DNA of 64,000 nucleotides. Source: Pantoea agglomerans (GTDB lineage: Bacteria; Pseudomonadota; Gammaproteobacteria; Enterobacterales; Enterobacteriaceae). The DNA lies in assembly GCF_020149765.1 (NCBI RefSeq), contig NZ_CP083809.1:3658001-3722000 (forward strand), read 5' to 3'. Below are positions 8,844 to 17,888 of the stretch, in pieces (the first letter of the stretch is position 1; every line of letters starts with the position of its first letter). Below the pieces are notes generated by a model. The model was not told where the DNA came from. It did no database searches and saw nothing but the letters and a program-made list of their open reading frames with translations. The position numbers and the translations under genes are program-made.

Positions 8844-10001
8844 ATGAAAGTAGGCATCATCGGTCTCGGCTTTCGTCTGTCCCACATTATCAAAGAGTTC
8901 AACAAGGCTGACGACGACTTCTCCGTCGTTGGCTATTACGACCCGACACCCGCCGGGTTGCCCAACCTGCACAGTTTCGGCATTGAACCCGGCCAGGCGT
9001 TCGACTCGATTGATGCGTTACTGCAGCACGGCGGAATGGATCTGGTGCTGGTGGGCTCGCCTAACTTCCTTCACCTTGAACATGTCGGCCAGGCGCTGGC
9101 GGCGGGCTATACCGTCTTTACGGAAAAACCGGTCGTTATCAATGAAGAGCAAACCATGGAGATGGCGAAGCTGGTGCGCCAGTATGGCGAGGCGCGCATT
9201 CTGGTCGGCCTGGTGCTGCGCTATTCACCGCTTTATCACGACCTGCTGGCCGCGCGCGACGCCGGCCAGCTCGGCGAGATAACCTCTATAGAAGCGACAG
9301 AACATATCAAGCCGTACCACGGTGCTTTCTTTCAGCGCGACTGGCGGCGGCTGGAAAAATATGCCGGTCCCTACATTCTGGAAAAGTGCTGTCACGATAT
9401 CGATCTTTATCAGGGGCTTGTGCAGCAGCGCCCGGCGCGGGTAGCCAGCTTTGGCGGACGTAAATCCTTTACCCCCGATCATGCGCCGCAGGGCGCCGTG
9501 ACCCCAGACTCTGAGGTCTACCACATCAAACCCAGCGGCTGGTCCAGCACCGATGCGGTGTTTGACAGCGATGCCGACATCGTCGACTACCAGACCGCCC
9601 TGATTGAATATGCGGGCGGAGCCACCCTCGCCTTTCATGCCAATCTCAACGTGCCTGATGAGTTTCGTCGTTTCTGCGTGATGGGCACTGCCGGCATGGC
9701 GGAAGGCGATTTCGTGCGCAACTACTTCCGCGTACACAATGCGCGCAGCGGCGAGAAAGAGGTTGAAACCGCCTACAGCGGCAACGCCTACGATGGCCAT
9801 TACGGCGCGGACGCGCTGATGGCGGAAGAGATAGTGAAACACATTAAACAGGGAACGCCGCTGAAAGTTTCAGTGGTGGACGCGCTGGAAGCGGGCCTCA
9901 CCGCAATAAAAATCGATGAGGCACGCAAAACCCGCAGCGTGGTGGATATGCGCGAAAGCTGGCAACACTTTGACGCCAACCTGGGAAAAACAGGGGCCTG
10001 A
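8844..10001 (+). CDS. Gfo/Idh/MocA family NAD(P)-dependent oxidoreductase (385 aa)
   Basis: Sugar or inositol dehydrogenase-type enzyme. The N-terminal Rossmann fold begins MKVGIIGLGFRLSHI. The EKPVV motif near residue 95 carries the conserved lysine of the family. The C-terminal alpha/beta domain contains EKCCHDIDLYQGL near 178, with the HDxD catalytic-type signature. It is divergent from the sugar kinase/ROK operon and closes the carbohydrate locus, so it probably oxidises or epimerises the imported sugar or its product. Substrate specificity cannot be read. A strong terminator follows at 10076. Confidence 0.88.
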   Translation: MKVGIIGLGFRLSHIIKEFNKADDDFSVVGYYDPTPAGLPNLHSFGIEPGQAFDSIDALLQHGGMDLVLVGSPNFLHLEHVGQALAAGYTVFTEKPVVINEEQTMEMAKLVRQYGEARILVGLVLRYSPLYHDLLAARDAGQLGEITSIEATEHIKPYHGAFFQRDWRRLEKYAGPYILEKCCHDIDLYQGLVQQRPARVASFGGRKSFTPDHAPQGAVTPDSEVYHIKPSGWSSTDAVFDSDADIVDYQTALIEYAGGATLAFHANLNVPDEFRRFCVMGTAGMAEGDFVRNYFRVHNARSGEKEVETAYSGNAYDGHYGADALMAEEIVKHIKQGTPLKVSVVDALEAGLTAIKIDEARKTRSVVDMRESWQHFDANLGKTGA

Positions 10002-10075
10002 CGGCCTCTCCTGCGGCGCGCCGTCCCCCGTCGCGCTTCAGGCTGTGATTAGCGGTATGACTGGCAGCTCACTGT

Positions 10076-10099
10076 AACCGGCCTCACGGCCGGTTTTTT
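10076..10099 (+). terminator. Intrinsic terminator after the oxidoreductase gene
   Basis: An 8-bp perfect stem AACCGGCC / GGCCGGTT with a TCAC loop is followed by six T. It overlaps the last codons of the convergent MFS gene. Confidence 0.85.
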
Positions 10100-11339
10100 A
10101 TGCCGGGCCGTTTTCGTTCTCCAGCTTCTGCCGCTTACGTAAATGCGGAAACAGCGCCATCCATAGTCCGACCACCACCAGCGTGCCGATGCCGCCAATC
10201 GCCGCGGCGGGCACTGCGCCGAACCAGGCGGCCAGCATCCCCGACTCGAACTCTCCGAGCTGATTCGAGGTATTGATAAAAATGGCATTAACCGCGTTAA
10301 CGCGGCCGCGCATATCATCCGGGGTATCGAGCTGTACCAGCGCGCCGCGGATTACCATGCTTACCATATCGAATCCGCCGAGCGCGGCCAGCGCCAGCAG
10401 CGACAGCCAGAGCTGGGTCGACAGCGCGAACACCAGCGTCGCGACGCCAAACCCCGCCACCGAGCCAAACATAATCATACCGACATGCTTTTCCAGCTTG
10501 TTGCGGCTGAGCCATAGCCCCACCAGCAGCGCACCTACCGACGGCGCACCGCGCAGCAGGCCGAGCCCCCAGGGACCGGTATGCAGAATATCCTGGGCGA
10601 AAATCGGCAGCAGCGCCGTTGCGCCGCCGAGCAGCACGGCGAAAAGATCGAGCGAGATAACGCCGAGCACATCTTTGCGATCGCGGATAAAGCGCACCCC
10701 GGCAAAGAGATTGGGCAGATTCATCGGCAGACGCGGCTGCGGCGGGCGCTCGTAGCGCAAGCGCGCCACCAGCAAAAGCGACAGCAGATAAAAAGCGGCG
10801 GAGACGCCATAGACGACGTCCGGGCCGGCGACATAGAGCAGACCGCCCAGCGTTGGACCGACAATAACCGCCGCCTGGCTGCCGACCGAGGTCGAGGCCA
10901 TGGCGCGCGCAAGAATGGCGGGCGGCACCAGCGAAGGCAGCATTGAAGTAATAGCGGGCCACTCCAGCGCTTTCGCCACCGAAATAAGAAACACCAGTCC
11001 CCAGATCTCAACTTTGCCGGCCCAGTTGAACAGGGTTAAAAGCAGCAGCGCCACCAGCGCGACGCACTCGATCAGCTGGCCCAGCAGAACGATGCGGCGA
11101 CGGTCAAGCTGATCGGCGAGATGACCGGCGGGCAGCGCCAGCAGCACCGACGGCAAAAACTGCATTAGCCCGATAATGCCCAGCGCCATCGCGCTGTTGG
11201 TCAGGGCATAGATCTGCCAGCTAATAGCGACGGAAAACATCTGAAATCCAAACGATGAGCAGGTGCGCGCCAGCCAGAACGCAACAAACGCCCGATGCTT
11301 TAACAGCGATTCATCCGCTGTCTGTTCCACAGAATCCAT
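10098..11339 (-). CDS. MFS transporter, EntS-like MFS_3 family (413 aa)
   Basis: Twelve-segment major facilitator. The N-terminal half has the RTCSSFGFQMFSVAISWQIY segment, typical of the EntS/MFS_3 exporter group, and the conserved loop GHLADQLDRRR between segments 2 and 3. It is probably an inner-membrane exporter. No siderophore genes are adjacent, so an enterobactin role is not supported. It has no operon partner: the convergent oxidoreductase ends at its 3' side and a 386-bp intergenic region lies upstream. Confidence 0.82.
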   Translation of the reverse strand: MDSVEQTADESLLKHRAFVAFWLARTCSSFGFQMFSVAISWQIYALTNSAMALGIIGLMQFLPSVLLALPAGHLADQLDRRRIVLLGQLIECVALVALLLLTLFNWAGKVEIWGLVFLISVAKALEWPAITSMLPSLVPPAILARAMASTSVGSQAAVIVGPTLGGLLYVAGPDVVYGVSAAFYLLSLLLVARLRYERPPQPRLPMNLPNLFAGVRFIRDRKDVLGVISLDLFAVLLGGATALLPIFAQDILHTGPWGLGLLRGAPSVGALLVGLWLSRNKLEKHVGMIMFGSVAGFGVATLVFALSTQLWLSLLALAALGGFDMVSMVIRGALVQLDTPDDMRGRVNAVNAIFINTSNQLGEFESGMLAAWFGAVPAAAIGGIGTLVVVGLWMALFPHLRKRQKLENENGPA

Positions 11340-11725
11340 AATTTATCCCGTTAATCAGTCTGCCGGTTCACGTCATAGCGCGAACCTCTCTTTTTAATCT
11401 GCGCAGGCGAACGCGCAGCACAGCGTGCTTGATTTCTCCTCGCCTGGCAATGTCGGGATGTGCTTTAGCCTGTCGCTAAAATGCGGCGCAGAGCGGCAGC
11501 TTTATTATTGACTATTATCAGACTATTTATTTCCAGAAAGACAAAATTAGGTCCATTAAATTATTAAGTATTCTTTGCAATGCACGTTATTAGCCGCGCA
11601 ATAAGGCGCATAAAAAGGATGACGACTTTAATATTTCCGTTTTATATTGAGTCCAGCAGTAACCTGAGCGTTACCTTGAGAAACACTTATAACTTTGTCC
11701 GACTTTTTCTTTTAACCAGAGATGC
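11340..11725. other. AT-rich intergenic region before the orphan gene
   Basis: 386 bp. GC falls sharply after about 11500. It must hold the promoters for the leftward MFS gene and the rightward orphan gene. An open frame at 11580-11858 overlaps the orphan gene in another frame and has no convincing ribosome site, so it is not called. No operator is recognised. Confidence 0.5.
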
Positions 11726-12316
11726 ATGGAAAATAGCTTGTACAATCCAGATGTTACTGAAAATATTCTCGGCCCTGCAGGCACCCTGCTGGGTTTTTGT
11801 TATTCAAAACCTTACTTACTGGATGATGCAGAGGAAATCAATAATAATGGCGATATAGTTACATGGAAAAATCATTGTCCACATGAAGCGGCATTAATGA
11901 TTATTCCCGTTGCCCTGAAGCAGCTTAAACAAATCATTGCCGCACCGGATCAATATTTTTGCTGGCAACATCCGCGCGTTCGCCTGGCCATTAACTATGA
12001 GGCGTTAAAAGCGTGCCGCCTCGCTTTGCCTGAAATAACAAATGTTTTTCAGTTCTGGTTGCTCGACTTCGCGCCGCCCGGCGCAGACTGGCGACTGATT
12101 GACTCTTTTCCCTTTTCCGGCATCGTGTTAAGCGAAGATTTCTTTAACACTAATTATCAAAAATTCACCTTCCCCTTTTTATTATCTTCATTTGCTGAAA
12201 GAGAAATTAAGGTTATTGTCCGCAGCCCCCAGCCTGTCCCGCCCGACGAGGTGATGAAGACGCTAAATATATCGGGATGGCAGCAGCAACGACGCGCAGG
12301 CAGCCTTATCTGCTGA
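11726..12316 (+). CDS. Hypothetical protein, unrecognised (196 aa)
   Basis: I do not recognise this protein. It is soluble-looking, with no signal peptide and no long hydrophobic segment. It is rich in aromatic residues and has a central stretch of WLLDFAPPGADWRLIDSF near residue 111 and a final basic/Cys tail. The codon composition is clearly more AT-rich than the flanking genes, and only a weak AGAG ribosome site precedes ATG 11726. It sits alone between an MFS gene and gcd, which are unrelated. The base composition suggests recent acquisition. Reading-frame integrity over 196 codons in moderately AT-rich DNA supports a real gene. Confidence 0.6.
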   Translation: MENSLYNPDVTENILGPAGTLLGFCYSKPYLLDDAEEINNNGDIVTWKNHCPHEAALMIIPVALKQLKQIIAAPDQYFCWQHPRVRLAINYEALKACRLALPEITNVFQFWLLDFAPPGADWRLIDSFPFSGIVLSEDFFNTNYQKFTFPFLLSSFAEREIKVIVRSPQPVPPDEVMKTLNISGWQQQRRAGSLIC

Positions 12317-12598
12317 CGCACCGAGGAAAAACCCAAACGCTGGCGTTGTGAGCGAACCCTGAGCGCCATAACGCAGCGTTAACCTCATAAAATGTTGTAG
12401 TAATCGCGCTGTTAAGCGTAAAGCGCCAAAAAAATCAAACCTCTTAACGTTTTTACTATAAAATTTAACTCACACGGATCAAGATGCTCACGGGAAGAGC
12501 AGCATTGAACACCTGCTTTCTTACGTACTTTATATAACGTGAAAACAGCGTAATTCGTTGTTTTCTGTGTTTTTATGGCAACAAACGAGGTCGACATT

Positions 12599-14989
12599 AT
12601 GGGGAAAAGTTCCTCATCTTTTGGCGTAATTCGTTTCCTGACGGTGCTGTTCGCATTCCTGACGGGCGCGTTTATGCTGATTGGCGGTGGTTGGTTAGCC
12701 GCTATCGGAGGTTCCTGGTATTACGTTATCGGCGGTGTGGTTATGCTTATCACCGCTTATCTGCTGTCACGTCGCAAAAGCACCGCGCTGGTTCTCTATG
12801 CGCTGCTGCTGATCGGCACCCTGATCTGGGGCGTGTGGGAAGTCGGCACCGACTTCTGGGCCCTGGCGCCGCGCACCGACGTGCTGGTAATTTTTGGCGT
12901 CTGGCTGATCCTGCCTTTTGTTTACCGTAGCGTAAACGCTGGCAGCAAAGCCGCGCTGGGCAGCATGGCTGTCGCGCTGATCGCCAGCGCACTGGTGCTG
13001 GCGTATGCGGTATTTAACGATCCGCAAACGGTCAACGGCAAACTGCCGGAGACCGCGCAGAACGCCACGCCGGCGCAGCCGCTGAGCAATATCGACGATG
13101 CCGACTGGCCCGCCTATGCGCGCGACCAGCAGGGTACGCGTTTCTCGCCGCTGAAACAGATCAACGAAGGAAACGTGAAGAACCTGCAGGTTGCCTGGCA
13201 GTTCCAGACCGGCGATCTGAAGACCCCTAACGATCCGGGCGAAATTACCGACGAAGTGACGCCGATTAAAGTCCGCGACACCCTCTACCTCTGCTCGCCG
13301 CACCAGATTCTGTTCGCGCTCGACGCGACCACCGGCAAGCAGAAGTGGAAATTCGATCCGGGTATGAAACCGAATCCGACCTTCCAGCATATGACCTGCC
13401 GTGGCGTCTCTTACCACGAAGTGCCTGCGGCGGCCGATGCTGCTAACAGCCAGCCTGCGCTCTGCTCGCGCCGTATTTACCTGCCGGTAAACGACGGTCG
13501 TCTGTTCGCGCTGGATGCGGAAACTGGCGCACGCTGCCCTGCCTTCGGCAACAACGGCGAGCTGGATCTGCAGCACAAGCAGCCGGTAACCACGCCGGGT
13601 CAGTATGAGCCGACGTCACCGCCGGTTATCACCGATACCACCATCGTTATGGCGGGCGCGGTAACGGATAACTACTCGACTCGCGAGCCTTCTGGCGTGA
13701 TTCGCGGCTTCGACGTTAACACCGGCAAACTGCTGTGGGCCTTCGATCCGGGCGCGAAAGATCCTAACGCGATTCCGGCTGACGAACACACCTACACCAT
13801 GAACTCGCCTAACTCCTGGGCACCGGCGGTTTACGATCCGAAACTGGATATCGTTTACCTGCCGATGGGCGTCTCTACCCCGGATATCTGGGGCGGCAAC
13901 CGTACCCCGGAGCAGGAGCGCTACGCGAGCAGCGTGCTGGCGCTGAACGCCACCACCGGTAAGCTGGTGTGGTCATATCAGACCGTGCATCACGACCTGT
14001 GGGACATGGACCTGCCGTCGCAGCCGACGCTGGCCGACATCACCGATAAAGATGGCAATACCGTTCCGGTGATCTACGCCCCGGCGAAAACCGGTAACAT
14101 CTTTGTGCTGGATCGTCGTACCGGCAAGCCGGTAGTGCCTGCGCCGGAAACCCCGGTTCCGCAGGGCGCGGCCAAAGGCGATCACGTTTCGCCGACGCAG
14201 CCGTACTCCGAGCTGACCTTCCGTCCGAAGCAGAATCTGACGGACAAGGATATGTGGGGCGCGACCCTGTATGACCAGCTGGTGTGCCGCGTGATCTTTA
14301 AGCGTCTGCGCTATGAAGGTCCGTTCACCCCGCCGTCTGAGCAGGGCACCCTGGTGTTCCCGGGTAACCTGGGCATGTTCGAATGGGGCGGCATCGCGGT
14401 CGATCCGCATCGTCAGATCGCTATCGCTAACCCGATGGCCCTGCCGTTCGTCTCTAAACTGGTGCCGCGCGGTCCAGGCAACCCGATCGAGCCGCCTGAA
14501 GGCGCGAGCGGCGGTTCTGGCACCGAAACCGGTATCCAGCCGCAGTACGGCGTGCCGTACGGCGTTGAGCTGAACCCGTTCCTGTCGCCGTTTGGTCTGC
14601 CGTGTAAGCAGCCGGCCTGGGGCTACGTTTCTGCCGTCGACCTGAAAACCAATGAGGTGGTCTGGAAGAAACGTATCGGCACCACGCGCGACAGCGCACC
14701 GGTTCCGCTGCCGTTCAAGATGGGTATGCCAATGCTGGGCGGTCCGATCGCTACGGCTGGTAAAGTCTTCTTTATCGGCGCGACCGCAGACAACTATCTG
14801 CGTGCCTTCAGCACCGAAACGGGTGAGCTGCTGTGGCAGGCGCGTCTGCCGGCTGGCGGCCAGGCAACGCCGATGACCTATGAAGCGAATGGCAAGCAGT
14901 ACGTTGTTATCGCGGCGGGCGGTCACGGCTCCTTCGGCACCAAACTGGGCGACTATGTGATCGCCTACGCGCTGCCGGACGAGAAATAA
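12599..14989 (+). CDS. gcd: PQQ-dependent membrane glucose dehydrogenase (796 aa)
   Basis: Quinoprotein glucose dehydrogenase that oxidises D-glucose to gluconolactone in the periplasm and passes electrons to ubiquinone. Five membrane segments occupy about residues 10-140 (LIGGGWLAAIGGSWYYVIGG). The eight-bladed PQQ propeller follows, with typical pieces WPAYARDQQGTRFSPLKQIN, VTPIKVRDTLYLC, YQTVHHDLWDMDLP near 460 and GGHGSFGTKLGDY at the end. ATG 12599 is preferred over 12575: AACGAGG lies 8 bp upstream of it, and the resulting 796 aa equals the E. coli enzyme. No pqq genes are in the window. It works upstream of the gluconate dehydrogenase at 28.7-32.6 kb. Confidence 0.97.
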   Translation: MGKSSSSFGVIRFLTVLFAFLTGAFMLIGGGWLAAIGGSWYYVIGGVVMLITAYLLSRRKSTALVLYALLLIGTLIWGVWEVGTDFWALAPRTDVLVIFGVWLILPFVYRSVNAGSKAALGSMAVALIASALVLAYAVFNDPQTVNGKLPETAQNATPAQPLSNIDDADWPAYARDQQGTRFSPLKQINEGNVKNLQVAWQFQTGDLKTPNDPGEITDEVTPIKVRDTLYLCSPHQILFALDATTGKQKWKFDPGMKPNPTFQHMTCRGVSYHEVPAAADAANSQPALCSRRIYLPVNDGRLFALDAETGARCPAFGNNGELDLQHKQPVTTPGQYEPTSPPVITDTTIVMAGAVTDNYSTREPSGVIRGFDVNTGKLLWAFDPGAKDPNAIPADEHTYTMNSPNSWAPAVYDPKLDIVYLPMGVSTPDIWGGNRTPEQERYASSVLALNATTGKLVWSYQTVHHDLWDMDLPSQPTLADITDKDGNTVPVIYAPAKTGNIFVLDRRTGKPVVPAPETPVPQGAAKGDHVSPTQPYSELTFRPKQNLTDKDMWGATLYDQLVCRVIFKRLRYEGPFTPPSEQGTLVFPGNLGMFEWGGIAVDPHRQIAIANPMALPFVSKLVPRGPGNPIEPPEGASGGSGTETGIQPQYGVPYGVELNPFLSPFGLPCKQPAWGYVSAVDLKTNEVVWKKRIGTTRDSAPVPLPFKMGMPMLGGPIATAGKVFFIGATADNYLRAFSTETGELLWQARLPAGGQATPMTYEANGKQYVVIAAGGHGSFGTKLGDYVIAYALPDEK

Positions 14990-15007
14990 GCCTCTTCGAG
15001 GTATGTT

Positions 15008-15034
15008 AAAAAGCGGACTTCGGTCCGCTTTTTT
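15008..15034 (+). terminator. Intrinsic terminator after gcd
   Basis: Stem AGCGGAC / GTCCGCT with a TTCG tetraloop, flanked by A-run and six T. It lies 20 bp after the gcd stop. Confidence 0.9.
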
Positions 15035-15084
15035 ATTGGCAACGTGCCAGCGTAGATGAACCCGTTCAGTTCATTCTCTTATCG

Positions 15085-16278
15085 CTACTTTTTCCGGCTT
15101 TTCCTCCAGTTCACTGCCCCACACAACAACAGCACCGCCGCCGTCAGCAAAAACACCGGCCGCATACCGAAGGCGCCGCCGATAAAGCCACCGAACAGCG
15201 GGCCGCTCACCTGACCGATATATTGCGCAGACGTCGAGTAGCCCAGCATGCGTCCGACCTGCTCTTCCGGCACGCTATGGCGAATTATCGCCGTAATACA
15301 GGGCAGCAGCCCGCCGAGGGCCATCCCCATCAGGAAGCGCAACACCACCAGCTGCCACGCGGCGGTAATAAACGCCTGCGGGATCAGCAGCGCCGCGCAG
15401 GCCAGCAGACCGGCGATCAGCACGCGCCAGTGGCCGATGCGGTCAGCCAGCTTGCCCAGCCGCGGCGCGGAGAGAATGCTGCCCAGCGCGGCGGCGGCCA
15501 TCACCAGCCCGGCGGTAACGGTAATGGCGCGATCGCCGGTAACGAACTGCCCAATATAGAGCGTGATAATTGGCTCAATCGACATATTGGCGAAAATCAG
15601 CAGCATGCCCGACAGCCACATCAGCTTTACCACGCCGCTGACGGCGCCGGAGGCGCTGTCGGCGGCGCGCGTTGCCGCAGGCGGACGCGGCTGCTCTTTA
15701 AGCAAAAAGGTGGTCGCCAGAAAGGCGAGGAAAATTACGCCGCCGGTCAGCCAGAAGGTATGGCGAATGCCGATCAGCGGCGGCAGCACGCCGCCCAGCA
15801 GCGGACCGACAACGTTGCCCGCCATAATGCCGGAAGAGAGCACGCCCAGCGCCCAGCCGGTCTGCGCCTTCGGCGTCTGCGACGCCACCAGAATGGTAGA
15901 GCCGGAGGCGTAGCCGCCGAGCAGCCCCGCCAGCAGCCGCAGCGCCACCAGCTGCCAGGGCGCGGTCGCCATGCCAATCAGCGCCATCGCCACCGCCATG
16001 CCGAGGCTGGCGCGGATCAGCATCAGCTTGCGGCCATAGCGATCCGCCAGCCTGCCCCAGAGCGGCGCGGTCAGTGCGGCGCTGAAAAAGGTTGCGCCGT
16101 AGGCCAGCCCGGACCAGCGCGCGATGGCCGCCGGTTCCGTTACGCCGAGCTGCCGCACATAGAGCGGCAGAAAAGGCAGCAGCAGCGTCATTGCGACAAT
16201 CGTGCTGAACGAGCCCAGCACGCATACCCATAAGTTTCGTTTCCAGATTTGCGCGTCTGGCGCGGCGATCGCTTCCAT
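15085..16278 (-). CDS. MFS multidrug exporter, MdtG-like (397 aa)
   Basis: Twelve-segment drug:H+ antiporter. Similarity to E. coli MdtG (YceE) as I recall it is seen in WKRNLWVCVLGSF at the start, the motif-A loop GRLADRYGRKLM near residue 76, GWALGVLSSGIMAGNVVGPLLGG in segment 5 and APRLGKLADRIGHWRVLIAGL in the second half. AAAGGAGG precedes ATG 16278. It lies 106 bp downstream of a same-strand LysR gene that may control it. The exact drug range is unknown and orthology to mdtG is not certain. Confidence 0.82.
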   Translation of the reverse strand: MEAIAAPDAQIWKRNLWVCVLGSFSTIVAMTLLLPFLPLYVRQLGVTEPAAIARWSGLAYGATFFSAALTAPLWGRLADRYGRKLMLIRASLGMAVAMALIGMATAPWQLVALRLLAGLLGGYASGSTILVASQTPKAQTGWALGVLSSGIMAGNVVGPLLGGVLPPLIGIRHTFWLTGGVIFLAFLATTFLLKEQPRPPAATRAADSASGAVSGVVKLMWLSGMLLIFANMSIEPIITLYIGQFVTGDRAITVTAGLVMAAAALGSILSAPRLGKLADRIGHWRVLIAGLLACAALLIPQAFITAAWQLVVLRFLMGMALGGLLPCITAIIRHSVPEEQVGRMLGYSTSAQYIGQVSGPLFGGFIGGAFGMRPVFLLTAAVLLLCGAVNWRKSRKK

Positions 16279-16384
16279 CAGGCCTCCTTTTTGACTGGCT
16301 TTCAGGCTAGCGTCGTTGTCATGGGAACAACAGTAGCGGCGCGATAATTACTCAGCGCCGCCCGCTGTTGCTGGAGAGCAACAA

Positions 16385-17275
16385 TCAGCCGCTCAGCGCG
16401 GCGACCAGCGCGTCGCACAGCAGGCTGACCGGCGCGGCAGGCTGCGCCTCCTTCAGCAGCAGATAGCTTTGCAGGCGATCCATCTGCCACTCCGCCAGCA
16501 GCTGAACAATTTCGCCGCGCGCCAGCGCCGCCTGCGCCATATAGGAAGGCAAATAGGCGATGCCGCTGCCCGCCTGGGCGGCGTTAAGCAGCGCCATGCT
16601 GTTGTTGGCGCGAAAGCGGCTGCGCACGTCGACCGCCAGCCGCTGCTTATCGCGGCGAAATGGCAGCGCGGCGGTATGCGCCGGCCCGTGAAACATCAGC
16701 AGGTCGTGGCGCGGCAGCATATCGGGATGGGTAACAGGCGGGCGCTGCGCCAGATAGGCCGGTGCAGCATAGAGTCCCCACTCAATATCGCCTAACAGCC
16801 GGACGTGCGCGCCCTGCGGCGCGCGGGCGCGGATCGCCACGGCGATATCGACCTGTTCCTCCAGCCGATCGCTACCGCGATCGGTCAGGTCGAGATCGAC
16901 ATTGATATGGATATGGCGACGCAAAAAGAGGTTGAGCACCGGCGCGACGCACTGGCAGCCGTAGGTGACCGGCGCCTGCAGCCGCACGTTGCCCGCGACG
17001 TTCTGATGCAGCTGCTGAACAAAGGCGTCGGCGCGCTGCATCTCCGCCAGCATGCGGGTACAGAAGGGATAGTAGGCCTGGCCCAGCTCGGTCAGCGCCA
17101 TATTGCGCGTGGTGCGATAGAGCAGCTTAAAGCCGAGCCGCACCTCAAGCCGGGCGATCTCCCGGCTGACGTGGGATTTAGAGAGGCCGAGCGCGCGCGC
17201 GGCCTCGCTGAAGCTTTTGCACTCTACCACCCGGGCGAACATCATCATCGCCGTTAAGTTTTCGCTGTTATCCAT
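16385..17275 (-). CDS. LysR family transcriptional regulator (296 aa)
   Basis: N-terminal winged HTH (FARVVECKSFSEAARALGLSKSHVSREIARLE, about residues 12-43) and a C-terminal PBP-like effector domain. The domain layout, including KLLYRTTRNMALTELGQAYY, is that of the CrgA/DsdC-like LysR subgroup. ATG 17275 is chosen over an upstream TTG because MDNSENLTAM is the natural N-terminus. It lies directly upstream of the MdtG-like exporter on the same strand, so it may control that gene or itself. Effector unknown. Confidence 0.88.
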   Translation of the reverse strand: MDNSENLTAMMMFARVVECKSFSEAARALGLSKSHVSREIARLEVRLGFKLLYRTTRNMALTELGQAYYPFCTRMLAEMQRADAFVQQLHQNVAGNVRLQAPVTYGCQCVAPVLNLFLRRHIHINVDLDLTDRGSDRLEEQVDIAVAIRARAPQGAHVRLLGDIEWGLYAAPAYLAQRPPVTHPDMLPRHDLLMFHGPAHTAALPFRRDKQRLAVDVRSRFRANNSMALLNAAQAGSGIAYLPSYMAQAALARGEIVQLLAEWQMDRLQSYLLLKEAQPAAPVSLLCDALVAALSG

Positions 17276-17344
17276 AATCGTCTTCGTCCGCCGCAAAAAA
17301 GCAGACTAAACAATTCAGCTATCCGTTACACCTGTTAGCTGGCC

Positions 17345-17713
17345 TCAGCTTGCCATCGCCAGCGGAAACAGCAGACGATCCGGCTCAACGCGGCGCTGAC
17401 GGCGCAGCTGCCCCGGCGTGACGCGAAAATAGTTTTTAAAGGTTCGCGTGTAGGCCTGCTGGGTGTCGAAACCGTAGTTCATCGCCACCTGCAGAATCGC
17501 CTCGTTACTGTTCAGCAGCAGCAGCGCGGACTCCGTCAGGCGGCGCTGACGAATATATTCCGCCAGCGAAAAGCCGGTGTGCTGACGAAACAAACGCTGC
17601 AGATGCCAGCGGGAATAGCCTGAGCGGCGCGACACCTCATCCAGATGGAGATCCTGGCCTAAGTTATTTTCAATCCACTGCAGCAGACTACGAATGAATT
17701 CGCGCTGATTCAT
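17345..17713 (-). CDS. Small AraC-family regulator of the MarA/SoxS/RamA type (122 aa)
   Basis: Single-domain AraC protein with two HTH motifs: LDEVSRRSGYSRWHLQRLFRQHTG near residues 24-47 and LQVAMNYGFDTQQAYTRTFKNYF near 75-97. GGAGGAACTC places the start at ATG 17713. It has no effector-binding domain, so its level alone should set activity, as in MarA, SoxS and RamA. Such proteins raise efflux and stress genes, and an MdtG-like exporter lies 1 kb away. The real soxS is at 56.5 kb, so this is a paralogue. It is divergent from the two-component genes. Confidence 0.85.
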   Translation of the reverse strand: MNQREFIRSLLQWIENNLGQDLHLDEVSRRSGYSRWHLQRLFRQHTGFSLAEYIRQRRLTESALLLLNSNEAILQVAMNYGFDTQQAYTRTFKNYFRVTPGQLRRQRRVEPDRLLFPLAMAS

Positions 17714-17888
17714 GAGTTCCTCCTGATACGGCATGATGTTCAGTGAACCCACTGTAACGGGGAAAATTTATCCCTTAATTAGCGAAAAATTAGCGCAGAA
17801 TTAGCATCGCGCCGCCGTGCGGCGGCTTTAATTCTGTGCTAATAATCCCGGCGTAAACTGAGGCCAGTCACTGACGAGGCGATCTTCC

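Noticed and set aside
10098..11339. Calling the MFS_3 carrier entS (enterobactin exporter)
   Set aside because: Only general MFS_3 similarity is seen and no siderophore biosynthesis or receptor genes are adjacent.
11580..11858. 92-codon frame before and overlapping the AT-rich orphan gene
   Set aside because: It overlaps the longer 196-aa frame in another phase, has no credible ribosome site, and its hydrophobic content is not organised as membrane segments.
15223..16233. 336-codon open frame on the plus strand
   Set aside because: Antisense to the MdtG-like exporter, low-complexity composition.
17345..17713. Calling the small AraC protein soxS, marA or ramA
   Set aside because: True soxS is at 56503 beside soxR. 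There is no marR or ramR next to this gene, so only the subgroup can be stated.
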